Notes under the pieces: model-generated
The model's database searches: none
What the model was told of the DNA's origin: nothing
What the model saw: only the letters and a program-made list of their open reading frames with translations
Shown here: piece after piece, positions 37,377 through 45,772 of the stretch
Numbering within the stretch: position 1 is the stretch's first letter
How the letters are laid out: every line of letters starts with the position of its first letter
Position numbers and translations under genes: made by a program
NCBI GenBank assembly: GCA_009777775.1
Contig: WRLE01000009.1
Location: forward strand, 62,001 to 126,000
From: Oscillospiraceae bacterium
GTDB taxonomy: Bacteria; Bacillota; Clostridia; Oscillospirales; Oscillospiraceae
Length of the DNA stretch: 64,000 nt
Direction: 5' to 3'

Positions 37377-38437
37377 ATATATACTACCGGCAAACCTTTG
37401 ACGTTCACAGGGTCAACGTCCAACACGGCGATGTCTCCCACGGTGCAATCGATATTAGTGACATCCACCATTGTGTGTAATAAACCGACACTACCTAAAA
37501 CTCGAGCGCGCTCGCCGTTTATTCTAACATATGCCTTGCGGCGACGGAATCTGACTATATCAAAAAGGCTTCTTTCGACAATATTGCGGTCAACGCCGAA
37601 ACCATGGAAATAACCAACGGACAATATGGCGATTTTCGTGGGAGCCCTCGTTTTGAAGCTGCGTTCTGTGCCGATGATATGCCCCTTGGGATACCAGCCC
37701 ACTTCCTCGAGACCGGCTTCTATATAACCGACCTTTGTTAAGCCAGCTACAGCTTTGCCTGGAATCCTGCCTGTGAGAGCGGTATCTACTCTCACTGCAT
37801 CCATCAATTCTATCTCGTAGCGAAACAAAGCAGCGGAATCGCAAGCATGGGCAACACCAGGTTCCAGTCCCATTTCGATGAGTTTGTCGAGAACGCTGTT
37901 GAAAGTATCAAGCTGCAGCAAGGTCAGTTTTTTGCTGCGCCAAGATGCGGAAAATGTGGTAAAAGTCCCAACAACAGTAAGGCTGGACATATATCTGTGT
38001 ATTGCCGCAACCTTATCTAGCTCCGATGGTTTAAAGCCATATCGACCTAGCCCAGTATCAATCTTTACTTGAATCTGCGCCTGAACACCTTCGGATTCGG
38101 CAATGCCATTTATCGCCACAGCAGCATCATAGGAACCTGCTGTGCAAATGACGTTTTGGGATAGCAATTGGATTATTTCGTTGGGGTCAGCGGTACTGCG
38201 AAGCATCATAATACGCTCTGTGGCAAAGCCGTTTTCCCTCAGAATCTTCGCATCAGCGGGATCGGATACTGCAAAGTTTCGCAATCCTTCATCTCGCAAA
38301 AACTGAGCGACGGGCAAAAGCCCCATTCCACTGGCGTTGGCGCTTAAATCAGCAAATACATGAACACCTTGTGCTCGATCTTTGATTGCCCTAAGGTTGT
38401 TTCTCACCACTCGCAGGTCAATAACAAGATTCTTCAT
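37373..38437 (-). CDS. Alanine-racemase-like protein lacking catalytic residues
   Basis: A 354-residue fold-type III PLP-barrel plus C-terminal beta domain, similar in order to alanine racemase (KIDTGLGRYGF, ILSVGYFHGFG). The PLP-lysine motif V-K-A-N-A-Y-G-H-G is replaced by L-S-A-N-A-S-G-M-G (Ser32 for Lys), and the second-domain tyrosine appears lost (GHIIGTERSF). It is therefore unlikely to racemise alanine. The frame is intact. It is the first gene of the mutL-miaA run, coupled to mutL by ATGA. I start at the ATG at 38437 after AAAGGTG. Confidence 0.8.
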   Translation of the reverse strand: MKNLVIDLRVVRNNLRAIKDRAQGVHVFADLSANASGMGLLPVAQFLRDEGLRNFAVSDPADAKILRENGFATERIMMLRSTADPNEIIQLLSQNVICTAGSYDAAVAINGIAESEGVQAQIQVKIDTGLGRYGFKPSELDKVAAIHRYMSSLTVVGTFTTFSASWRSKKLTLLQLDTFNSVLDKLIEMGLEPGVAHACDSAALFRYEIELMDAVRVDTALTGRIPGKAVAGLTKVGYIEAGLEEVGWYPKGHIIGTERSFKTRAPTKIAILSVGYFHGFGVDRNIVERSLFDIVRFRRRKAYVRINGERARVLGSVGLLHTMVDVTNIDCTVGDIAVLDVDPVNVKGLPVVYI

Positions 38438-38622
38438 CAATCTACACCTTTATATCAATAAAATGCATCGAAATAGCATATTTTAATCAAGAGAACGATA
38501 TACACATAGATTATACGTTATTTATGAAAAGAATACCAGTTAAAATTTATGTATTATGTATCTGGTATAGTATTGGGATAGTAAGCTGAATATTCGAATT
38601 GATTGTGTATAAAACAAAACAA

Positions 38623-38648
38623 AGGACTTACAAAGAAAAGCAAGTCCT
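38623..38648 (-). terminator. Terminator of the RCC1-repeat gene
   Basis: On the minus strand AGGACTT and AAGTCCT pair around a 12-nt loop and are followed by a T-rich run (TTTGTTTTGTTTT). Confidence 0.75.
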
Positions 38649-38695
38649 CCATTCCACAATAATGCGTGTATGCATACTCGCACTATAAGCTTATA

Positions 38696-40195
38696 TTATT
38701 TCGTGATAATGACCGTTCGGGTAATGGGGTTCCATTCGACCATACAGCCAAAGGTTTCAGCGATGAATCGTAGCGGAACTAGTGGTACTCCATTAACTAA
38801 AATACAAGGTTGATCTATCATGGTAATTTCACCGTTGATAGTTGGTGTATAATTGCTGATGGACATAATGAGGGTTGTCTCCCCATTTTCCACTTTGATA
38901 GTTCCATGCTCTATATTATATTCATATAAATAGCCAAACTCATCTAATAATGTCATCATTGGCACCATTGTGCGACCGTTTCTTATTAGTGGGGGAGATT
39001 CAAATGTCATCAACTTATAGTCTACTAAGACTTTGATATAATTTGATGAATTTGCAGGTAACTGTACGTTCTCCATGATTTTAATTGGAGTATGTCGTTC
39101 TATACCTGTTCCGTCTCCGAGAATGCCATTATCGTTGGAACCCCAAGCCCAGAGGCTTCCATCTGTCTTGACTGCCAAAGCATGGCTTCCACCACAAGAT
39201 ACTGAAGCTACGCTATTCATAATCCAAACAGGTGAAAGTCTGTTTGTCGTGGTTCCGTCACCTAACTGTCCTTGGTTATTGTTGCCCCAAGCCCAAAGGC
39301 TCCCATCGGTCTTAACAGCCATCGTGAATGCAGCTCCCGATGATACGGTTGAAACATTGTCCATGATTTTTATAGGGCTGTTACTGCTCGTTGTAGTGCC
39401 GTCGCCAAGCTGCCCGAAATCGTTGTTGCCCCAAGCCCAGAGGCTGCCGTCAGTTTTAATAGCATATATCGAGTATTCAAGCCCTGCATGGACTGAAACT
39501 ACATTGTCCATTATCTTTATGGGTACCGAACGAACAGGTTCGAAACGATCGTATGCGGTGCCGTCACCGAGCATACCTTCGTTTCTGCGCCCCCAAGACC
39601 ACAGGCTTCCATCGGTTTTGATGACAAAGCTACAGCTACCACCAGCAACTGCTGATGCGACATCATCCATAATCATAGTAGGTACAAAACTGTTTGTATA
39701 TGCTTCGACTTCAGATAGTATTGGTACGTAGCTACCCCAAGCCCAGAGGCTACCATCTGTTTTCACAGCTAAACTGTGGATGGGACCTGCTGATACAGAA
39801 GTGACATCATCCATAATCCATACTGGCGAAAAACGGCTAATATCAGTTCCATCGCCCAAAAGATTTGAGATGTTCAATCCCCAAGCCCAAAGACTACCGT
39901 CTTCTGCTATTGCGTGACTGTGAACTACACCGGCAGAGACAAAGCGTACACTATCCATTATCTTCGTTGGTATAAAAGGGATTTCGTAAGATTCATCCTT
40001 ATTCAGCTGGTTAACACGCACACCCCAAGCCCAGAGGCTTCCATCAGTAGTTATTGCGGTACTGCTATAAACACCTGCGGAAAACGTGCTATTAACATCA
40101 CCTGCTGCATATGTTGGTAGTACTGCTGCAAATGACATTACAATTACTAGTGAAATCACTGCTAGTCTTAATATCTTCTTTTTTATTAGTATCAT
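38696..40195 (-). CDS. Secreted RCC1-repeat protein with copper-amine-oxidase-like domain
   Basis: A 499-residue exported protein. A signal peptide (about 1-30, ending TYAAG) is followed by seven RCC1-type repeats of the form TDGSLWAWG..GQLGDGT..P.KIMDNV, expected to form a seven-bladed propeller (about 35-375). The C-terminal ~110 residues match the copper amine oxidase N-terminal-like domain (GRTMVPMMTLLDEFG, NGVPLVPLRFIAETFG) common in Clostridia surface proteins. The ligand is unknown. It has its own terminator. The nearest ribosome-like AAAGGA abuts the start codon. Confidence 0.85.
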   Translation of the reverse strand: MILIKKKILRLAVISLVIVMSFAAVLPTYAAGDVNSTFSAGVYSSTAITTDGSLWAWGVRVNQLNKDESYEIPFIPTKIMDSVRFVSAGVVHSHAIAEDGSLWAWGLNISNLLGDGTDISRFSPVWIMDDVTSVSAGPIHSLAVKTDGSLWAWGSYVPILSEVEAYTNSFVPTMIMDDVASAVAGGSCSFVIKTDGSLWSWGRRNEGMLGDGTAYDRFEPVRSVPIKIMDNVVSVHAGLEYSIYAIKTDGSLWAWGNNDFGQLGDGTTTSSNSPIKIMDNVSTVSSGAAFTMAVKTDGSLWAWGNNNQGQLGDGTTTNRLSPVWIMNSVASVSCGGSHALAVKTDGSLWAWGSNDNGILGDGTGIERHTPIKIMENVQLPANSSNYIKVLVDYKLMTFESPPLIRNGRTMVPMMTLLDEFGYLYEYNIEHGTIKVENGETTLIMSISNYTPTINGEITMIDQPCILVNGVPLVPLRFIAETFGCMVEWNPITRTVIITK

Positions 40196-40279
40196 TCCTT
40201 TCGATGTTTATATGACTGTCACTTTAATTAACTTATTACAGTCATGCCAATTAAGTCAATCGGTATTATTTAAAGGTTA

Positions 40280-40486
40280 TCATTTGGTTCGAGAAATACC
40301 TGTAAATGACCACAGGCAATCAATAATGATGTTCTTTAAGCTGTCTTTTTGGGCTTGTGACATATCATTGAAGTCGTGCCAGTTGCCGACAGCTGCGATT
40401 TGGATTACATTCAATGGAGTGGATGTTATATAGTTACAACATAAAGGACTTGCACCGAAAAGCAAGTCCTTAGGTATTTTCATCAA
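40280..40486 (-). other. Short open frame, possible gene remnant
   Basis: A 68-codon frame whose first half reads through the MBOAT terminator hairpin, so that part is not credible. The last ~45 residues (from NVIQIAAVGNWHDFNDMSQA) look protein-like, and may be the remnant of a lost gene. I do not recognise it and find no ribosome site. Confidence 0.25.
40444..40471 (-). terminator. Terminator of the MBOAT gene
   Basis: AAGGACTTGC and GCAAGTCCTT form a perfect 10-bp stem, with a moderate T-tract, 23 bp after the stop codon. The stem resembles that at 38623. Confidence 0.75.
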
Positions 40487-40493
40487 CAGACCA

Positions 40494-41873
40494 TTAAAAT
40501 CTGAAATATAGAAATGGGTTGTATGTTTGTCCGACTAGCATTGTGAAAACTGCTAGCATGAGAGCCACGTTCAGGATTGGCTCCAGTATGGGTAGTTTTT
40601 CCCTTGCTAAGGTAGCTATGCGTTTTGGTAGCGGACTGGCTGCGATTGTTAATATAATAAGTAAAAATATATTGGAATAAAAAACCGAATACACGCGAAA
40701 ATCGTATAAGGGAGCAGAACCGAAAGCTGCTTTGAACCATGCAAATAATTCAGTTGCATCTGTAAAGTAGAAAAGAGCCCAACCAATGAGAACAGCAGGG
40801 AGTGTGTAGATACGGCATATCGATTCTCGCTTGACAAAACGTAAAATGATGAACTTTTCAATTATGAGCAGAGCGGCATAATATAAGCCCCATAAAATGA
40901 AATTCCAACTTGCTCCGTGCCACAAGCCAGTGAGAAACCAGACTATGATAAGGTTGCGAGTTTGCAATCTCCTGTTTCCGCCAAGGGGGATATATACATA
41001 GTCTCGGAAAAATGTCGAAAGGGAAATATGCCAACGACGCCAAAAATCCGTAATCGTTGGAGCTATGTAAGGGTAGTTGAAGTTTTCTTTATAAGTAAAT
41101 CCAATCATGCGACCAAGACCAATCGCCATATCGGAGTAACCAGAAAAATCGAAATATATTTGAAATGCATAAAAAATAATCCCCAACCAGCTACCTAGCA
41201 CTGTATGTCGAATGTTGCCATAAAACATGGTTTCCACTGCTCGTCCAGCGGCATTGGCAAGAAGGACTTTCTTTCCTAAGCCAGTGGCAAAGCGAGTGAT
41301 ACCATCGGAGAAACCTGCAAGGGTTGTTTTCCTATGATTGAGCTCGTCTTCAATGTCAGCATAACGCACAATGGGACCAGCGACAAGCTGGGGGAACATA
41401 GCCACATAAGCCAAAAATGCTGTGAGCGAGTGCTGGCATTTTATCTCGCCTCGGTACATATCGATGGAGTAAGAAAGGGTCTGGAAAGTATAAAATGATA
41501 TTCCTAAAGGGAGCGTCAGAGTGGGAATAGGAAGCGTTAGCCTAAAGATAGCATTGATGTTTTCCACAATGAAGCCAGAATATTTAAATATGCACAAAAG
41601 CCCAAGATTAAGAATCAACGATGATAATAACGCCGCTTTTGCTTGCCATTTGCCGAAATGCTTTTCGATTATTATCCCATGTACATAGTCGATACCCCCA
41701 GAAAAGAGTAGCGCGACAATCCAGATAGGTTCCCCAAAAGCATAGAAAACCAGCGAAAAGATAACAAGGGTGACATTTCTCATTCGAGGCAGTGTATAGT
41801 ATATCAATAAAAAAGCTGGGAGAAAGAGGCACAAAAAAGTCAATGACGAGAATACCAATATTAGCAACTCCAT
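40494..41873 (-). CDS. MBOAT-family O-acyltransferase (AlgI/DltB-like)
   Basis: A 459-residue polytopic membrane protein with about ten hydrophobic segments. RRWHISLSTFFRDYVYIPLGG and GLWHGASWNFILWG contain the conserved MBOAT histidines. Members move acetyl or alanyl groups across the membrane onto extracellular polymers. AlgI-type enzymes usually have an SGNH/AlgJ or DltD partner; none is intact here, although an unrecognised remnant follows. The substrate is unknown. Confidence 0.9.
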   Translation of the reverse strand: MELLILVFSSLTFLCLFLPAFLLIYYTLPRMRNVTLVIFSLVFYAFGEPIWIVALLFSGGIDYVHGIIIEKHFGKWQAKAALLSSLILNLGLLCIFKYSGFIVENINAIFRLTLPIPTLTLPLGISFYTFQTLSYSIDMYRGEIKCQHSLTAFLAYVAMFPQLVAGPIVRYADIEDELNHRKTTLAGFSDGITRFATGLGKKVLLANAAGRAVETMFYGNIRHTVLGSWLGIIFYAFQIYFDFSGYSDMAIGLGRMIGFTYKENFNYPYIAPTITDFWRRWHISLSTFFRDYVYIPLGGNRRLQTRNLIIVWFLTGLWHGASWNFILWGLYYAALLIIEKFIILRFVKRESICRIYTLPAVLIGWALFYFTDATELFAWFKAAFGSAPLYDFRVYSVFYSNIFLLIILTIAASPLPKRIATLAREKLPILEPILNVALMLAVFTMLVGQTYNPFLYFRF

Positions 41874-41933
41874 TTCTTGTTTGTATAAATGCTCTTTGAT
41901 TGCAGTTAATTATACACTTTTAATCCTTTTTTA

Positions 41934-42575
41934 TCAAAACAACTCCGATGCCCAGATACCCAGCTCGATTGCTTTTTCGCATTCCAAGGGGAAAATTTCG
42001 TTTCTAATGCGGCGGCGTTCTTGCTCATCAAACCTAGACATATGGTATTTACTATAATCATCTGTTTGCAATGTTTCACCAACAGCCAGAGTTCTACACT
42101 CGCCAAAAATTCTAGCGAGCATATTTTCATAACGCTGGAACATTGCCGTGTAGCCAGTCTGCTCATATGCGGAAGCGGAAGCATTCGTTGTAAAAATAAA
42201 AGCTGTTTTAATTTTCATATTAAAAAGAGGCGGGCTATCATTATCATATGAAATATATTGAAAAATGAGCCGCTCATAGAAAGCTCGCATCATTCCCGAT
42301 ACTTCCCCAATATATATGGGTGAACCAAGTATAAAAGCATCACATTCCTCTATTTTATCTAAAACAAGGCGAGCATCGTCATTGACGACGCATCGACCAT
42401 TTAACCCATCTTGACGTTTACAACCAAAGCAACTGTAACAGCCTTTGTAGTCGAGCTCATAAAGATTGATAATTTCGGTCTCTGCTCCGTTTGAGGCAGC
42501 ACCTTCAAGGGTCTTTTCCAAAAGCATATGGGTATTCCAGCTCTTCCTCGGGCTTCCGTTTATGGCTAATACCAT
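41934..42575 (-). CDS. Flavodoxin-fold NAD(P)H-dependent oxidoreductase
   Basis: A 213-residue flavoprotein of the NADPH-dependent FMN reductase group: MVLAINGSPRKSWNTHMLL is the FMN phosphate loop, ILGSPIYIGEVSGMMRAFYER the isoalloxazine-binding segment. A cysteine motif, CYSCFGCK, near residue 47 is typical of the clostridial iron-sulphur-flavoprotein-like subgroup. I start at 42575 after AAGGAG. The electron partner is unknown. Confidence 0.87.
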   Translation of the reverse strand: MVLAINGSPRKSWNTHMLLEKTLEGAASNGAETEIINLYELDYKGCYSCFGCKRQDGLNGRCVVNDDARLVLDKIEECDAFILGSPIYIGEVSGMMRAFYERLIFQYISYDNDSPPLFNMKIKTAFIFTTNASASAYEQTGYTAMFQRYENMLARIFGECRTLAVGETLQTDDYSKYHMSRFDEQERRRIRNEIFPLECEKAIELGIWASELF

Positions 42576-42672
42576 GATAGCATCTCCTTTTATATTGTTG
42601 TTTATAACTGCAACAAATGACATTATCTCTTGTTGAGTAATGTTATATTTTCAATTAAACTTATATACGTTA

Positions 42673-44073
42673 CTACGTTCTTTTCCACTTTATGCCTTGG
42701 GGCGTGTCTTCTAGGACTATGCCCATATCACTTAATTGATCGCGAATTTTATCCGCCTGCGCCCAGTCCTTGTTTTCCCTTGCTGTCTGACGAGCTGCAA
42801 TCAGGTTTTCTATATCCTCATCAAGGTCGCCAGCTTCCTTGTCGTTATAAAATAAGCCAAGTACATTAGCCAGTTCATTGAGGACAGCCAAAGAACCTTC
42901 CGCAAAAGCAATCGATGGCTCTGTCCCTGCTGCCAGGCTGTTGCTTTCCCTGACCAGCTCAAATATGACCGATATGGCATCTGCTGTATTAAAATCATCA
43001 TCCAGGCAATCAACAAAGCGTTCCCTATATCGGGAAAGAGATTCGAGAAAGGCGGACTCGTTTTCCTTTAATGTTTCCGAACCGCTTTTAGCGATGAACT
43101 CCAGTGTGCCTTTAGCTGTCTTTAACCGTTCCAATGCATTTTTTGCTTGAACGAGAATATCTCCGGAATAATTTAGCGGACTTCTATAGTGGCTCATGAG
43201 CATGAACATTCTAATATTTTCGTAACCGTGAGCCTCCGCCGCTTCTCGCACTGTGAAGAAATTGCCCAATGATTTCGACATTTTTTCATTATCCACGCTG
43301 ATAAAGCCATTGTGCAGCCAATATCTGACAAACTGTACTCCATGATGGGCTTCCGATTGGGCTATTTCGTTTTCATGATGGGGGAATGTCAGATCCTGAC
43401 CACCGCAATGAATGTCGATGGACTGCCCGAGAAGCTTCCCAACCATGGCAGAGCATTCTATATGCCATCCTGGGCGACCTTGTCCCCAAGGTGAATCCCA
43501 ATATGGCTCTCCTGGTTTCGCCGCTTTCCACAGTGCGAAATCCGCAGGACTCTCTTTTTCGTCATCCACATCAACTCTGGAACCAGCCATTAAATCATTG
43601 ATACGTTGATTGGAAAGCTTACCATATGTTGGAAAGCTCGCAGTCCTGAAATAGACATCGCCCCCCAATTGATACGCACTGCCCTTTTCGATAAGCCCTG
43701 AGACCATTTCGATTATTTCATCAATGGTTTCAGTTGCCTTTGGGTGATGGGTTGCATCATGTACTCCGAGACCTCGAGCATCGATTAGATATTCTTCTAT
43801 ATATTTAAGCGCAATTTCTTCGCTTGTCGTGTTTTCTTCTTCTGCACGGTTGATTATTTTGTCGTCCACATCAGTAAAATTTTGCACAAAGGTGACATCA
43901 AAACCTTTGTATTCGAAAAATCGCCTTAGAGCATCAAAAACAATAACCGGTCTCGCATTACCCACATGGATAAAGTTGTAAACAGTGGGACCGCAAGCAT
44001 ACATTTTAACCTTACCCTGTTCTAATGGTATAAATTCCTCTTTTTTCTTCGTCATTGTATTATATAGCTTCAT
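42673..44073 (-). CDS. cysS: Cysteinyl-tRNA synthetase
   Basis: Charges tRNA-Cys. The 466 residues have the zinc site cysteine and HIGH motif in YACGPTVYNFIHVGNARP, GGQDLTFPHHENEIAQ and KMSKS in NEKMSKSLGNFF. The start is the ATG at 44073 (MKLYNTMTKK) after TTGGAG; a GTG three codons upstream lacks that spacing. It lies downstream of miaB with a gap of 73 bp. No T-box leader is present. Confidence 0.96.
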   Translation of the reverse strand: MKLYNTMTKKKEEFIPLEQGKVKMYACGPTVYNFIHVGNARPVIVFDALRRFFEYKGFDVTFVQNFTDVDDKIINRAEEENTTSEEIALKYIEEYLIDARGLGVHDATHHPKATETIDEIIEMVSGLIEKGSAYQLGGDVYFRTASFPTYGKLSNQRINDLMAGSRVDVDDEKESPADFALWKAAKPGEPYWDSPWGQGRPGWHIECSAMVGKLLGQSIDIHCGGQDLTFPHHENEIAQSEAHHGVQFVRYWLHNGFISVDNEKMSKSLGNFFTVREAAEAHGYENIRMFMLMSHYRSPLNYSGDILVQAKNALERLKTAKGTLEFIAKSGSETLKENESAFLESLSRYRERFVDCLDDDFNTADAISVIFELVRESNSLAAGTEPSIAFAEGSLAVLNELANVLGLFYNDKEAGDLDEDIENLIAARQTARENKDWAQADKIRDQLSDMGIVLEDTPQGIKWKRT

Positions 44074-44146
44074 AAATTCCACTCCAAAAGTTTATAGGGT
44101 AATTATAGGTTAAGTATACCCGCAAAGTCAAGATGCACATAAATAT

Positions 44147-45664
44147 TCATTTAACATAACTCCCCACTTCTCCAAAGAGTGCCCAGGATGTGCTGTGGGT
44201 TATTTTTGCTGCCACATAGCTACCTAGTATATCAGTATCACCATGAAGGTGTACTAGTCGCCCGCCGTTTGTTCTAGCTTTTAAGGGATACCTCTCATCG
44301 TGTGACTCTTCATCTACTAAAACTTTGAGGGTTTTCCCAATATACGCAGAGTGTTTCGTTTCTGATATGGTATTTTGAAGCTCTATAAGGCGGTCGAATC
44401 TTATCTGCTTTTCTTCACGAGTAACTGAATCAGGCATTGATGCCGCAGGTGTTCCTGGTCTCTTGGAATATATAAATGTGAACATGGCATCAAATTGAGC
44501 TTGCTCAATAAGTCTCAAAGTGTCTTCGAACTCTTCATCGGTTTCACCAGGAAATCCCACAATTACATCACTGGTGATGACAATATCTGGCATGAGTTTC
44601 CGAGCCAATGATATCTTGTCCATATACTCTTCATGTGAATATCCCCTATTCATGAGTTCGAGTACCCTGTTGTTGCCAGACTGGAAGGGAAGATGGATAT
44701 GCTTGGCAGCTTTTTCGCTCTCTGCCATTGCTTGAAATAACTCCTCCGATGCATCCTTTGGATGGCTCGTCATAAATCGTATAAAAAAATCACCTTCTAT
44801 ATCGTTGATTTGTCTGATTATATCAGCAAAATTTATATCTTCATCTAAGCCCACTCCATAAGAATTTACATTTTGCCCCAGCAAGGTGATGTCTTTATAT
44901 CCATTTGCCACTAGCTCCTTGGCTTCAGCTAATATATCCTCAGACCTTCTGCTCCGCTCTCTACCCCTTACATATGGCACGATGCAATAGGAGCAAAAAT
45001 TGTTGCAGCCATACATGATGGGAAGCCAAGCTTTAATTGGTCTATCTCGATGTATTGGAAATCCTTCGACAATATAACCTTCGCCTACTTCGTTCGGAGT
45101 TGATTCATATGAGACTGAGCACTCTGTATCAGATTCACCAACTAGCAAAGCATCGTCAATTATAGCATCATTACTCATAGCTAATGGTGATATATTATCC
45201 ATGTTCCCAATTGCGCCCGAAGATAATAAGACATCATAGAGCAATTGGGGAAATAACCATAAATTGTTTGGCGAAAACATCACATCCACATGCTTGTATG
45301 ACTGCTTGATTTTTTCAGCAACTTCAGCAATGGGAGCCATGCAGCCACAAAAAAAGATAAGCTGCGATGGCTTTGCCTTTTTCGTGTGTACCAAAGCACC
45401 CACATTGCCAAAAACTCGATTCTCTGCATTTTCCCTTATGGCACAGGTGTTGATAATAATGACATCAGCTGCAAATTCATCGCTGGTGAAACCATAACCC
45501 ATTTCTTCCAACATCCCCCGCAGTCTTTCGCTGTCGGATTCATTTTGCTGGCAGCCATAGGTGTCAATATAAGCAAGGGGCGATGATGTCCGTTGCAATA
45601 CAGCATCACGCACCTTCGCCATATATGCTTTTTGCCTGTTTGCTTGCTCTATAGGTAATTGCAT
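44147..45664 (-). CDS. miaB: tRNA methylthiotransferase MiaB
   Basis: Radical-SAM enzyme that thiomethylates i6A37. The 505 residues have the N-terminal MTTase domain (YGCQQNESDSERLRGML, cysteines for the second cluster), the radical-SAM CxxxCxxC in YGCNNFCSYCIVPYVRGRE, and a C-terminal TRAM domain. AGGAG precedes the ATG. There is an unusual acidic insertion of about 30 residues before the radical-SAM motif (around residues 160-205). Confidence 0.95.
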   Translation of the reverse strand: MQLPIEQANRQKAYMAKVRDAVLQRTSSPLAYIDTYGCQQNESDSERLRGMLEEMGYGFTSDEFAADVIIINTCAIRENAENRVFGNVGALVHTKKAKPSQLIFFCGCMAPIAEVAEKIKQSYKHVDVMFSPNNLWLFPQLLYDVLLSSGAIGNMDNISPLAMSNDAIIDDALLVGESDTECSVSYESTPNEVGEGYIVEGFPIHRDRPIKAWLPIMYGCNNFCSYCIVPYVRGRERSRRSEDILAEAKELVANGYKDITLLGQNVNSYGVGLDEDINFADIIRQINDIEGDFFIRFMTSHPKDASEELFQAMAESEKAAKHIHLPFQSGNNRVLELMNRGYSHEEYMDKISLARKLMPDIVITSDVIVGFPGETDEEFEDTLRLIEQAQFDAMFTFIYSKRPGTPAASMPDSVTREEKQIRFDRLIELQNTISETKHSAYIGKTLKVLVDEESHDERYPLKARTNGGRLVHLHGDTDILGSYVAAKITHSTSWALFGEVGSYVK

Positions 45665-45772
45665 TTTTCTGCTCCTGGGTACAATTTTAGATACGGTATA
45701 CTATATCAATAGATTCATGAATTACATATTGTATGCATTTTAGCCAAAACTACGAAATATTCCATTTTCCAT

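Noticed and set aside
40280-40486. DltD/AlgJ-type partner of the MBOAT gene
   Set aside because: The 68-codon frame shows no SGNH motif and its start lies inside a terminator; listed only as a possible remnant.
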